Positions 1 through 9,880 of a stretch of DNA of 29,737 nt are shown one piece after another; within the stretch, counting starts at the first letter, position 1; each line of letters opens with the position of its first letter. Under the pieces are notes generated by a model. That model was not told the DNA's origin and did no database searches. It saw only the letters and a program-made list of their open reading frames with translations. Both the position numbers and the translations under genes were made by a program. The DNA is from Welwitschia mirabilis (taxonomy: Eukaryota; Gnetophyta; Gnetopsida; Welwitschiales): assembly GCA_051453625.1 (NCBI GenBank), contig JBOZIK010000001.1:226370080-226399816 (forward strand). The letters are read 5' to 3'.

Positions 1-33
1 TTAATTAAAGCTTATAACATGTGGGTTATAACA
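1..33 (-). repeat. 3' LTR of element M (first 33 bases only)
   Basis: On the minus strand this begins TGTTATAACCCACATG, matching the LTR start at 6769 (TGTTATAACCCACATT). The remainder lies outside the window, so LTR divergence and the left target duplication cannot be checked here. Confidence 0.75.
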
Positions 34-35
34 TA

Positions 36-44
36 CTCCCCCAC
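36..44 (-). other. Polypurine tract of element M
   Basis: The minus strand reads GTGGGGGAG, two bases before the 3' LTR start. G-rich purine tracts of this form prime plus-strand DNA synthesis in plant Ty3/gypsy elements. Confidence 0.75.
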
Positions 45-104
45 TTACACAGGATTCGCTCCAGGGAATAAGAGTACATAATGATTTAAAGTTTAAGATT
101 ATAT

Positions 105-300
105 AGTGTGGGATTCGAAAAGACTTGGGTATTTATTTTTTATTAATTCTTCTAACTCCCAAGTAGCTTTATCAGGACTATGATTACTCCATTTTATCTT
201 TACTTAATGGATCTCCTTCTTCCATAAACTAATAGTTTGTTGGTTTAACAATGCTTCCAGCTCCTCTATAGTTAAACAATCAAGTTCCACCTTCTATGAC
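105..300 (-). pseudogene. Chromodomain at the C-terminus of a Ty3/gypsy pol (remnant)
   Basis: The minus strand encodes VKIKWSNHSPDKATWELEEL followed by a YPSLF end, the usual chromodomain tail of plant chromoviral integrases (pattern: VKV.W..HS..EATWE, then YP.LF). A stop interrupts the frame just before VKIKW. In intact elements this module follows integrase and guides insertion to particular chromatin. Here it follows gag sequence directly, because about 3 kb of pol that should lie between is missing. The terminal stop falls shortly before the polypurine tract, as expected for the end of pol. Identification of the motif is confident; the exact domain limits are approximate. Confidence 0.75.
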
Positions 301-349
301 TGAGCTCTAAAATTACACCTCCTGATTATCTACTACTGCTTAAAGTCGT

Positions 350-1613
350 CAAATTCGCTATTGAACAGTGTGTGATACTTAGGTATTTTTTGATTGTTCT
401 CTAGGCTGGCTCTTAGTAAGTGATGGATATTCTTAATTCTATGATTTTCTTTATAATTAATGTATTGAAATTCATTAGTAAACTGACCTTGATAATAACT
501 TTGGCTCAAATTCTGCTTAAAATTAGATCTTTCTAGTTGATTACTCGCATGACTCTGATTGGGAACATTTTAATTCCTCTTGAATGTTGCATTCTTATTT
601 TGTTTGAAATTTCCATTTCTGCTATTATTATGAGAAACATTTACTCCTATTGACATTCCAAGTCTTATTATGATGAGGCATATGTAATTAATTTCCCTTA
701 AAGCTGGAACCCTTAGAAGGAATTTGTTTCTTGTTTTCGTGATGTCTTTGCCAATTTTGCTCTGCTATTTTTGCTTTCTCTATAGCCTCAACTAAAGTTC
801 TAAGTTGGAANNNNNNNNNNNNNNNNNNNNNNNNNNNNNNNNNNNNNNNNNNNNNNNNNNNNNNNNNNNNNNNNNNNNNNNNNNNNNNNNNNNNNNNNNN
901 NNNNNNNNNNTTCTAAGTTGGAATATAGATACTTTAATAGCAACTAAAGGAAGTATACAATCAATGAAAAGATTTTCTTTGGCTTCTTTATCAAGATGCA
1001 TATGTGATACATATCTTAAGAGTTCCATAAATTTACATTCTTGAGAAGCTATGGTCACATTAGGTGCTTGCCTAAGACTATAGAATTTGATAACCTTTTG
1101 ATAAATGTAGAACTTGATAATATACTTTTCTTTAAATATGTGCTTAAGTTATCTTCATAAAAGTTCTACCTTACCTAACTTTGCCATCTCTATTTTTCAC
1201 CATAAGTTAGCTTCTCCTTGTAACATGTACATAGCTAAAGAAGACTTTTCATATTTATCACATCCTAAGGTGCCTATAACCTTTTCGACATCACTTAGCC
1301 ATACTTCTACTTTTGATTGATCTGAATCTCTTATATACTTTAATGAATTTAATTTAGTAAATGTTTTAATCAAGTTCCTCATACCCACATCCTTGGTAGG
1401 TTGATTGGTACAATTGTTCACTTGTGGGATTTGATCTTGATCTACTATTTGTGATAGAAATTGCATGAATGCACTCATTAATGCCTCTATATTAAGAGTA
1501 ATAGGAGGTTAATTTCCATCATTATGTTGCTTATTAACCCTTTAATTATCTTGATGTTCACTAGTTGGTGCAATGGAATTAGCCCTAAGATTTGATTGAT
1601 GACGACAAGCCAT
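350..1613 (-). pseudogene. gag: Ty3/gypsy gag (chromovirus type), broken
   Basis: This is a capsid/nucleocapsid remnant on the minus strand. The likely start is the ATG at 1613-1611 (MACRHQSNLRA), about 1 kb after the PBS. The Retrotrans_gag core follows at 1478-1197: KVEVWLSDVEKVIGTLGCDK, then a YMLQGEANLW segment ending in a stop where a second W is usual. The second half of the core is at 1058-912 (FMELLRYVSHMHLDKEAKENLFID) and runs into an N gap, then LVEAIEKAKIAEQNW beyond it. Downstream is a Q/N-rich tail (about 560-350). No convincing CCHC knuckle survives. At least four stops and a 100-N gap break it. It runs straight toward the chromodomain, so gag and the pol end are joined by a deletion. 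Confidence 0.75.
811..910. other. Assembly gap, 100 N, with repeated flanks
   Basis: Exactly 100 N. The 13 bases TTCTAAGTTGGAA occur immediately on both sides, inside the gag remnant. The duplication is probably an unmerged contig overlap and not biology. Confidence 0.9.
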
Positions 1614-2648
1614 CTGGAAGGAGTAAAAATTATTATCAATTTGGTTGATAAGAGGATAAATAGTCTATTAAAAGTTAAAGTTCATATAACCATTAGGTAA
1701 TTAATTTAAATTAAATAATCAAGTTAATTCCTCTTCTTTACTCAAAAAGGAAGTTATTCTATTAGACTCATAACTTTCTTGTAGGGGTTAGAATTAGAAA
1801 GAAAAGGAGAATTATATAACATTATGTAGTTAATATAAGTTAGAGAAAGGTTTAATTTTATTTATAGATATTAAAAGTATATATATGATACATTCATATA
1901 TTCTTTTATTAAATTAATNNNNNNNNNNNNNNNNNNNNNNNNNNNNNNNNNNNNNNNNNNNNNNNNNNNNNNNNNNNNNNNNNNNNNNNNNNNNNNNNNN
2001 NNNNNNNNNNNNNNNNNNNNNNNNNNNNNNNNNNNNNNNNNNNNNNNNNNNNNNNNNNNNNNNNNNNNNNNNNNNNNNNNNNNNNNNNNNNNNNNNNNNN
2101 NNNNNNNNNNNNNAATTTTATGTTTAAGTGTTCATTATGAATTTTATAAATTTAATTATTTAGTAACCAAGATTATCATGAATATAATTACTACATGGCT
2201 ATTAAGGTAATTATGAGTGTAATTTAGATAATCATTTATGGATATGATTATCATTAAATTCATGATTATTTAAGATTAGGACCATTATATATAATTGACT
2301 TCATGATTATTTAAGGATTAGGGTTATTATAATATAATTAATTTTATTTTTGTTCAGGAAAGGGGGATGAGCTTAAATATAACCAACTTCAAGATCATTC
2401 ACAAAATAGGATTATGATAGGTATTATTTACTTGATGATTATTTATTAATTAAGGTAACTATAAATATAATTAATTCCATAATTATTTAGGACTTGGGAT
2501 GCTTATAAAATAATTCATTTCATAATCACTTTAAGAGTAAGGATTATCATGAATGTAATTTATTTTTTTTCTAACAATTAACTTTAGAATGAACGTAATC
2601 AAATTTATTTTTAATTATTTAACATAGAGATGAGTTAAATTAACCTAA
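1614..2648 (-). other. 5' untranslated leader of element M, with a 195-N gap
   Basis: This lies between the PBS and the gag start. It contains the gap 1919-2113 (195 N) and simple AT-rich sequence with loosely repeated ATTATTTAAG/ATGATTAT words at 2220-2560. I see no coding sequence. Confidence 0.6.
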
Positions 2649-2660
2649 GCTCTAATACCA
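2649..2660 (-). other. Primer binding site of element M (tRNA-iMet type)
   Basis: The minus strand reads TGGTATTAGAGC, one transition from the common plant initiator-Met PBS TGGTATCAGAGC. It is three bases downstream of the LTR end (...TTTTACA at 2664). Confidence 0.85.
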
Positions 2661-2702
2661 TTATGTAAAACCTTGATTTCAATTATCCTAGTTAACCATA
2701 AT

Positions 2703-2916
2703 TTTTTTAAAAAGTATTATTAACTAACATGCATAATAAAACCTAAGATCAAATCCTATTNNNNNNNNNNNNNNNNNNNNNNNNNNNNNNNNNNNNNNNN
2801 NNNNNNNNNNNNNNNNNNNNNNNNNNNNNNNNNNNNNNNNNNNNNNNNNNNNNNNNNNNNTTTTAAAAAGTATTATTAACTAACATGCATAATAAAACCT
2901 AAGATCAAATCCTATT
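2703..2916. other. Duplicated flank around a 100-N gap
   Basis: TTTTAAAAAGTATTATTAAC and the following 36 bases are present up to 2760 and again from 2861, with the gap 2761-2860 between. I see no mismatch between the copies, which suggests an assembly overlap. Confidence 0.85.
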
Positions 2917-5088
2917 TAGATTCTATTAATACATTATAAGATTTAAAATAATTAGAAAATATAATTATTACTTAACTATAGATCCTTTTGTTTTGCTTAC
3001 AATAACAGTGTTAAAATTGTATTCTATATTTATTTCTAACTTTGTTTTTACCACACAAAAATATCTTGTATAAAGTTGATGGAATGTTAACTTGTTTTAT
3101 CACATATAATGGAAATGATTTAGAATAATGCCTAACCAATATAATAAGAGATTGCATCTCCTATTAATGGCATTCTAACTTGATATCTGGCCATCATCTA
3201 GATGTGATTTGATTTTACTTTAGGTTCTAGACTATATAAACACGGATAGCCTCAACTCTATAGGCTTATACTTCACCTTGATATACCCCTAATATAGGTG
3301 ACATGTGGTATGTGAGGTGGATGCTTTATTACAAGTAACCCCTGCTTTTGTAAAGCATTATAGGATGATGCAACATGATCCTTTGATACCAAGGGCTCAA
3401 GATATTAAGTCGGAGTAAGTCTATCCATGTGTAGGGCAGGATAGTGATGATTAAATCCACTTCCAAAAGGGTTTGGAAATAAAAGTATAATGCAACCCAC
3501 CTTGGTGATAAAATCCAAGTAGGAGGATGATTAATTATTGAGATTATCTTGGTTTAGTTGAATGAATACACCATACAAATGCAAACATATAATATGTGAA
3601 TATTTAATGGATTGTTTACCTAATAAAAATAATTTTAATCATCATTTGGTTTGTTTTAAGTAAACAATCATACAAAAGAAAAATATAATGTTTTGATTTA
3701 TTATAAAATAAAATCATATATTTTTGAAAATTTAGGAATGAAAATAAATGAAAGAAAACATTTCTTTATTTTTTTACATTATAGTAATTCTTTTAAATAA
3801 GACACATTTATACCTCTAAGTTCTATCATAAAAACATGCTTCATTTATAAAACTAAGCCAACTTGAAAATCCCATTTATCATTGCTAAGGGTATATATAA
3901 AAATAGAGCTAGGTAAAATATATACATGTTTTATTAAGAAAATAAATATTAATAAAGTCAATTAATTAGAGAATACATCTCTAGAATCATCAGGTAGACA
4001 TCCCTAATGTTTATGCATGAAAGGAAAGAATAAGAGCCTAAATTTTAATAAAAAGTACATAAAAAGGATAGAAAAATAACTATAACTTAACTAAAAATCA
4101 TATATAATATTTAAAATAGTTTGGTACTCATATTAGATAATTTTATATAATTATTAAGATTAATTAAAATGTTTTTGGCTTTTAGAAGATATTAAAAGTA
4201 AAAGTTTATAATTATTTATTTAAAAATCTAAAATAAAATAGACTTAATTTTCTTAAACTATAATCCTTATACTATTCCTAAAAACTAATTTTAACAAGTT
4301 TAAATTAGCCTAGATGTATTTTAAAGGCTTAAACATTTAACTATAAAAATTGCCTAAGTTGAAGAATTACTAAACTAATACCCTTCACTAAAATGGCTAT
4401 AACTTTTAATCTACTTGGATATTTTTAATGAGTAAATACTTTTGGAAATATTTTTTAATTCTATACAACATGGATGACTCCATTGTTATCATAACTCTTT
4501 GTAAATGCTAAAAATGGAAACCTCTTGCTTGTTGTTTTCTACTTATAAGTTTTAAGATATTTTTATAAAATAAATTTTAAATATTATTTTAGACCTATAA
4601 AAATTTTATATTTTAATACTTTTAAATTCTTAACATAATTTGAGATCTACATAAAAAATTTCATAAAATTGTTCTTAGTATTAAATGAATTGTGATTTTC
4701 TTAATTTGCTTGACTTAAAAAGAATAAAAGATAAACTAAGCACAAGAGAAATCATACTAGTTTATAGTAATAAAATTAAATAATGAATATGAATTTGTAT
4801 TATAAATAATAAAACATAATTATAAGTACTATAAAATTATAATAAGTAATATGTCAATATCATAAGCCTTAGGATTTTTTTTTTTTTTTGTTCTGAGAAG
4901 AAGTGCGTAGCCTAAATAAGTTCTTGAGGATTAGACTCATTCACCCTAATAAAAGTCTAATGCAAATGTGATGCAAAATGAATTTAAACAACAACACAAT
5001 TCAACACAACATGGGATCCCAAAATTATAGTGAACCCCTTAGTCACTTGGCCAAAACATCCATTAGACACATAGAGTTAAGCATGTTA

Positions 5089-5240
5089 AGAGATCCCTCA
5101 ACTCTCTCCCTTATCTTAGTCTACGCTAATGGGAGGGAAGAAAATATATTTATAACAATTAGTAAATCTATCAAATAAGAATATAAAGAGATCCCTCAAA
5201 TATTTCCATTATCTTAGTATTAGCTAATGGGAGATAAAAA
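5089..5240. repeat. Tandem duplication, about 98-bp period, in the M LTR
   Basis: AGAGATCCCTCAA...CTTATCTTAGT...GCTAATGGGAG at about 5089-5137 recurs as AGAGATCCCTCAA...ATTATCTTAGT...GCTAATGGGAG at about 5187-5233. The copies have diverged, so this is a real old duplication and not an assembly effect. Confidence 0.7.
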
Positions 5241-5506
5241 TACAAATCATATGCATAGGCCTAATGCAAGAAATGAAATCAAAATGCTCATTAAAAAGGA
5301 ACCAAGTTAGAGGGAAGAAGATTGATTATCCTTGAAGAATATTGAGGAAGTGATAATTTCCAAGATCATATCTCCAAGATTTCAAGATTCAAGTTCTGTG
5401 CTCCAAGCTCTTAGCTCCAACTCCACACTTAAGAGAAAGAAAGATTGAGAAGAAACTTTGGTAGCATAAACTTACTTCAATAATACTAGTTTGAGAAGAA
5501 GGAAGA

Positions 5507-5521
5507 GGGCTTTATTTGTAG
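5507..5521 (-). promoter_or_regulatory. Possible TATA box of the element M LTR
   Basis: The minus strand reads CTACAAATAAAGCCC followed by a pyrimidine-rich CTCTTCCTTCTTCTC leader. This is the arrangement usual at the U3/R boundary of plant LTRs, with the TATA core decayed. It is a position and composition argument only. Confidence 0.35.
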
Positions 5522-5679
5522 ATAGATGGCATACTAAAGGTCTTTAATATAATTGGTTAAATACCATCTACATCATTTTACCCACAATTTAAAGAAAGAT
5601 CTCTTCCTTGATAAGATTAATCAATAACAAGTTGAATGGACTTATGTAAAAGTAACATTGACATGTATGACAATGATAA

Positions 5680-5881
5680 NNNNNNNNNNNNNNNNNNNNN
5701 NNNNNNNNNNNNNNNNNNNNNNNNNNNNNNNNNNNNNNNNNNNNNNNNNNNNNNNNNNNNNNNNNNNNNNNNNNNNNNNNNNNNNNNNNNNNNNNNNNNN
5801 NNNNNNNNNNNNNNNNNNNNNNNNNNNNNNNNNNNNNNNNNNNNNNNNNNNNNNNNNNNNNNNNNNNNNNNNNNNNNNNNN
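5680..5881. other. Assembly gap, 202 N
   Basis: Unknown bases inside the M LTR. I see no repeated flank. Confidence 0.95.
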
Positions 5882-6756
5882 GCACCTAATTTGGGTGAGT
5901 AATATTTTTTGCTTTAGTTAACAAGATTAATCACATGCATCATTTACTCATGCCAGTTGCTTCTTAATCCTTCATAGGCCCATAATTAGTCCAAAAGATA
6001 TTTAAAATACATTAGAAGAGTAAAGACACAAATTTCAAAATTGTCATGTAACACAACAAGAAAAATAATATTTTATGTATAAAGTACTTCCACAAATATC
6101 AATAAGGATAAAAGTCATGGTAGAAAAAATTCTACTGATTTATTCTTTAATTCATGGATAAGAGTACATGTCACTATTTACATGTTTACACTCTTCATGA
6201 TCCATTATATTAACAACACAAATAACAAGAAAGGAATTTCATAATTAAATGTAAGAAAAATGTCATAATGAATTGTAAGGAAATGTTATAATTAAATGTA
6301 AAAAATTGTCATAATTAAACATAGTATTCTTGCTTATTATTCTTTCACTCTTACCAAGTAATTTTAGTTTCTTTTAAAACTTAAATAAGACGCATGAATA
6401 AATAATTAAAATAAATATGTCACATGCCCTTTTTTTGGTAGACATTATTTTATATCTTCATATGGATTTTTTCCTTCAATTTAACTATTTAATCATAGAA
6501 AATAACTTGCCTAATCATAAATAAGTTTATTTAGTATTAAAATTCTTATAATCATTATTATAACTTGAATAATAAATTGTCCAAAACTAAGATTAATTAA
6601 TTAAGTAATCTTATGAGTATCTATAATGTTTGACACACAATTTATTATTAATTATAGGGCTACACATAAATTCTTAATAAAAAAGGATTTTTATTAAAAT
6701 TGATATCAAGTTATATTACATAGTTTAGAAACTTTATTAATTCAAACTTACAAAAT

Positions 6757-6996
6757 GTGGGTTATAACAACATAATATCTTATAAGAAATTAGAATGAAA
6801 ACTAATGGAAAAGGTTGTGACTTCATNNNNNNNNNNNNNNNNNNNNNNNNNNNNNNNNNNNNNNNNNNNNNNNNNNNNNNNNNNNNNNNNNNNNNNNNNN
6901 NNNNNNNNNNNNNNNNNNNNNNNNNNGGGTTATAACAACATAATATCTTAGAAGAAATTAGAATGAAAACGAATGGAAAAGGTTGTGACTTCATCT
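6757..6996. other. Near-identical flanks around a 100-N gap at the M / old LTR junction
   Basis: The roughly 68 bases starting GGGTTATAACAACATAATAT occur at about 6759-6826 and again at 6927-6996, with 100 N between (6827-6926). The two copies differ at two positions (CTTATAAG/CTTAGAAG and AAACTAATGG/AAACGAATGG). Each contains the end of the M LTR and the start of the old LTR. Allelic contigs placed end to end, or a local tandem duplication, would both explain it. Confidence 0.8.
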
Positions 6997-8155
6997 AAAA
7001 CCATTAAGTGTTATTTTCCTTATATTTTTATTCTTTTGATTACTAAATTTATGCATTTTTATCATGATTTTCTTTCAATTTAGTTAGACTTATTATAGTA
7101 TGTTATATAATTTAATGTTAATTAAATTATTATACATTTACGATCTATCTTGGAATCCTAAGATTTTGCATGGCTGGTTACTTTTTATAAAATAANNNNN
7201 NNNNNAATTTTTGTTCTTTATTTTTTCCTCCATTCCTCTCATTTGTTCAGTACATTTCTCAAGATTTCACCTTTCTTCTAAGGTAAATGATGATAAATTT
7301 CTATTTTTTCCTTAATAATAGTAGTAGTTTAATTTGTACATATGTTATTTACATTTATGTAAGTTTAATATTATTTATTTTTACATGAATTACTCTCTCT
7401 TTTTTCTTCTCTTCTCAAAATCAAAGTAGACTAGTAAATTTTAGTGCTTATTTTAACAATACCTCTTTTTTCACAACTATAATAGTTATGAAATTTTATT
7501 AGTATCTTTATTTCATTAGCTATAATTTTTCATCATCAATTAGTCAAAACCAAAATTTAGCCTCTAAAACACTATTTTTGACCATTTATAGTTAAAGTTA
7601 TAGTTTTAATTAGAAATAATTTTGAATTATTAATTTTTATTTTTCTCGAGCTTGCAAAGTAAAATTCTCTGTTATTATTAATGCATTTTATAAAATTTAA
7701 AATCCTATCTTATAGTAAATCTAAAGTCCTTTTGGAATATGTAATCTATGTTTCTACAAGTTCTATAGGTTTCTTAATATTCTTTCTCAAAGTAGGGTTG
7801 ATTATAATCTTGCATTTTTTCTTAGATGAACGATTTTTATTAGTTTCAATTGATTCTATGTGATCTTGAATGTTTGATTATAGAAATGTGTTTTAGGATA
7901 TATCTTGAGTATTTTAAAGTTTCTGAGATTTTTCAAGTCCATTCTTATAAATTTTCTTTCTCCATTTTTTCTTTCTTCCTTTTTCTCCTCTTTCTATCCA
8001 TCAAAATAGCTTGAAATTAATTATTACTTTGATTTTATAAACATTTATATATTGTTTTTATCAATTACTTATTGAATTGAAACATAATTTATATGTTTTA
8101 ATACCTTGATAACTCATGTCATAATAAGTAAAGAGCTATCTTTCAAGTTAAATAT
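6770..8155 (+). repeat. Old LTR copy A, partial (interrupted by element M)
   Basis: The segment is colinear with 24500 to about 25700 at clearly diverged but unmistakable similarity. Shared words include TTTCAATTTAGTTAGA, ATTTGTACATATGTTATTTA, CTCTTCTCAAAATCAAAGT and AGCTTGAAATTAA/AGCTTAACATTAA. Copy B ends in a PBS-like site, which identifies the family as an LTR in plus orientation. Copy A lacks its upstream part, which must lie beyond M outside the window. It loses similarity at about 8155, before the LTR end seen in B. A 10-N gap is at 7196-7205. The stretch 7681-7863 is open by chance; its counterpart in B is not. Confidence 0.75.
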
Positions 8156-8750
8156 ATCAAAATTTAATGAAAGTCTATTTAAAATAAAATAGTTTGATTT
8201 CTCAATTTGAAGAATCTAGATTTTAAAGTATTATCTTTATATATTAGATTTATTTACATTTGTTATATAATGGAATATACATCCATGTTAAATGATTTCA
8301 AGTAATGAACTTTTCAGGAAAATTATTTTCACAAGAAAATTACTTTGGTAGCTCTGACTATTTAAATTCTCTTACTTATTTGCTTAAGTTATAAAACATG
8401 TTTAGAATCTTATTGAATGTTTATAAAAGAATGTTTGTTTGTATTTAATGGTATTTTCCTTTTAAAATCTCATGAAATTATGCTTTTACACATGTAGTTC
8501 TTTATCATAATTATAAGTCGTATGTTGTAATTACTTGTATGTCACATAAAAGAAATAGTTATTTTATTATATATCATGTCAATAATTCCATTGGTATGAT
8601 ACTCATGTGCTTTTACTATATATGCAATTTAACCTAAGAGATAATCTTATGCTTTAAATTGAACTATTTATATGTAATTTTGTTTCCCTGAGTTAAATTA
8701 TTATGTTTAGTACACATTTATTTTTGTGCTTATAACTATAATAGGTAGGT
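8156..8750. other. Unassigned AT-rich sequence
   Basis: It lies between the end of similarity to LTR B and the start of similarity to the copia LTR. I found no match elsewhere in the window and no coding signal. It may be sequence deleted from copy B or an unrelated filler. Confidence 0.5.
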
Positions 8751-8920
8751 GATTCCTAGTTATAAATGGTTGAATTTCCAAGTGAATCTTCTTCTTTTCT
8801 CCTTCTTCTTTTTGTATCCAACATCCAAACATTCTTCAAGACCTACATAAACCTTATAAACATAAGATTTAATTAGCTAAAATTTAAGATATAATTAATT
8901 GATAATTAGGAAATGCAACA
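8751..8920 (-). repeat. 3' LTR of the copia element, truncated
   Basis: It matches 22705-22873. On the plus strand both copies share ATCCAAACATTCTTCAAGAC-like sequence, then ATAAACATAAGATTTAATT / ATAAACATTAGATTTAATT, and end ATGCAACA here against ATGTAATA in the other copy. The remaining roughly 980 bp of LTR expected to the left are absent. Confidence 0.7.
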
Positions 8921-8932
8921 ATTTCCTTCTTT
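8921..8932 (-). other. Polypurine tract of the copia element
   Basis: The minus strand reads AAAGAAGGAAAT immediately before the LTR start TGTTGCAT. The position and purine content fit a PPT. Confidence 0.55.
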
Positions 8933-9880
8933 ATCATTGCTGATAGCTAAATTTTATTTAATGCTACTCCTAAGTTTATGATCTTTCTAAATTTATGAAT
9001 TTCATGTTATCATTAATAGAGCATTATATATTATATAGTATGCATCAGTATTTATCATCTTAAATATCATATTCTTTCTTCAATATCATAATCTTTCTAT
9101 TCCCTTTTGTCATTAATAATTAGGAAGAAGATGCAAGCAACAATAGAGAAAATAAGATTTACATTGTAATAGCTATAAGTATTTGATACCAATGTAAAAT
9201 AAAATATAATATAAATTGGTATAAGATACATGATGATGCCAATTGATATACATAATATGAAATAACCAAATAATAATTACATGACCTAGTCCCATAATTG
9301 CAAGCTTAAACATAGATCTTCTATAATGTGTGCATCTCCTATACAAATGTAATAAAAATAATAATATCTTAGAAAAGTACATCTGGATATGTCAAAAATG
9401 TGTAAGATCTTAATGCTAGGGAATATAACTCACAACAAACTTTAAGAATAAAGGTACTATTAATAAGATTAATTAAGAATAAAATAGTTACAAATGAAAG
9501 ACATAAATTATGCAAATAATAGTACTTATATGAGTTTAAAAATTTTTCTTTGCTACATGCTATTAGCTATGGAGATAATGTGAAAGAGTAGAATGAGAAC
9601 ACTCATAGATATTATAAATACAAAAGGGAACAATATTATAATTTCACCATTATTTAAGTGTAAGTCCAATATCCTTTTCCTTTAGCTCATAATAGCACAA
9701 ATGTGAATATCTATTTAGGAAAACATGCTAAAAAGATGTTTTTAGAGAAATGCTAAAGGTTGAAATCATAAAAATGATAAATCATATATTATTAAAATGT
9801 CATCAAGAAACATGATCTCTGATATTACTTCATCCATATGTAAAATATAATATTTTAGAAATAAACTAAAAGCCTTTTAT
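8933..9880 (-). other. Copia interior downstream of gag, no recognisable pol
   Basis: Translation of the minus strand in all frames shows no protease DSG/A, integrase or RT motif, only short hydrophobic AT-driven frames such as 9382-9173. A PBS-like word occurs at 9181-9192. Complete copia pol needs roughly 3-4 kb, so this is a deletion product or unrelated filler. Confidence 0.5.

Larger units (their letters stand above)
1..6769 (-). mobile_element. Internally deleted Ty3/gypsy chromovirus (M), minus strand
   Basis: Read on the minus strand, the order is long LTR (6769-2664), primer binding site (2660-2649), gag (1613 to about 350), chromodomain (about 300-105), polypurine tract (44-36) and the start of the second LTR (33-1), which is cut by the window edge. 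Both LTR starts read TGTTATAACCCACAT on the minus strand, which ties the two ends together. A chromodomain after integrase is the mark of chromoviruses. The very long LTR and iMet-type primer site suggest the Tekay/Del lineage (inference). Protease, RT, RNase H and most of integrase are absent, so the element could only have moved with proteins supplied by another copy. It sits inside LTR copy A (6770 onward). Stops in gag and chromodomain show that it is dead. Confidence 0.8.
2664..6769 (-). repeat. 5' LTR of element M, about 4.1 kb including gaps
   Basis: The minus strand begins TGTTATAACCCACATT at 6769 and ends TTTTACA at 2664, next to the PBS. It has no open frame of note. Gaps lie at 2761-2860 (100 N) and 5680-5881 (202 N). 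The first is flanked by 56 identical bases on each side, so the true length is shorter by that duplicate. U3 would be 6769 to about 5500, with a TATA-like signal at 5507-5521, leaving an unusually long R/U5 of nearly 3 kb. LTRs this long are known from Tekay/Del-type chromoviruses. Confidence 0.7.

Noticed and set aside
792-1044. Overlapping frames through the N gap, and 5589-5921 and 6737-6994
   Set aside because: Frames that cross runs of N are not evidence of coding; only the minus gag part at 912-1058 has family similarity.
3227-3236. Plus-strand TATATAAA box
   Set aside because: It is in the antisense orientation within the U5 side of the M LTR, with no gene after it.
4869-4889. Poly-T run as a SINE/LINE poly(A) tail (minus)
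   Set aside because: No LINE RT, no SINE A/B box and no flanking duplication seen; a plain homopolymer within the LTR.
7681-7863. 60-codon hydrophobic ORF
   Set aside because: It lies inside LTR copy A; the aligned part of copy B (around 25230-25400) is not open.
8497-8501. GTTCT as the left target duplication of the copia element
   Set aside because: It is not followed by the LTR start TGTTAAAGC, and the LTR is truncated; a 5-base match within 600 bp is likely by chance.
9173-9382. 69-codon minus ORF as a gene
   Set aside because: AT-driven Tyr/Ile/His-rich translation without motif, in the copia interior.
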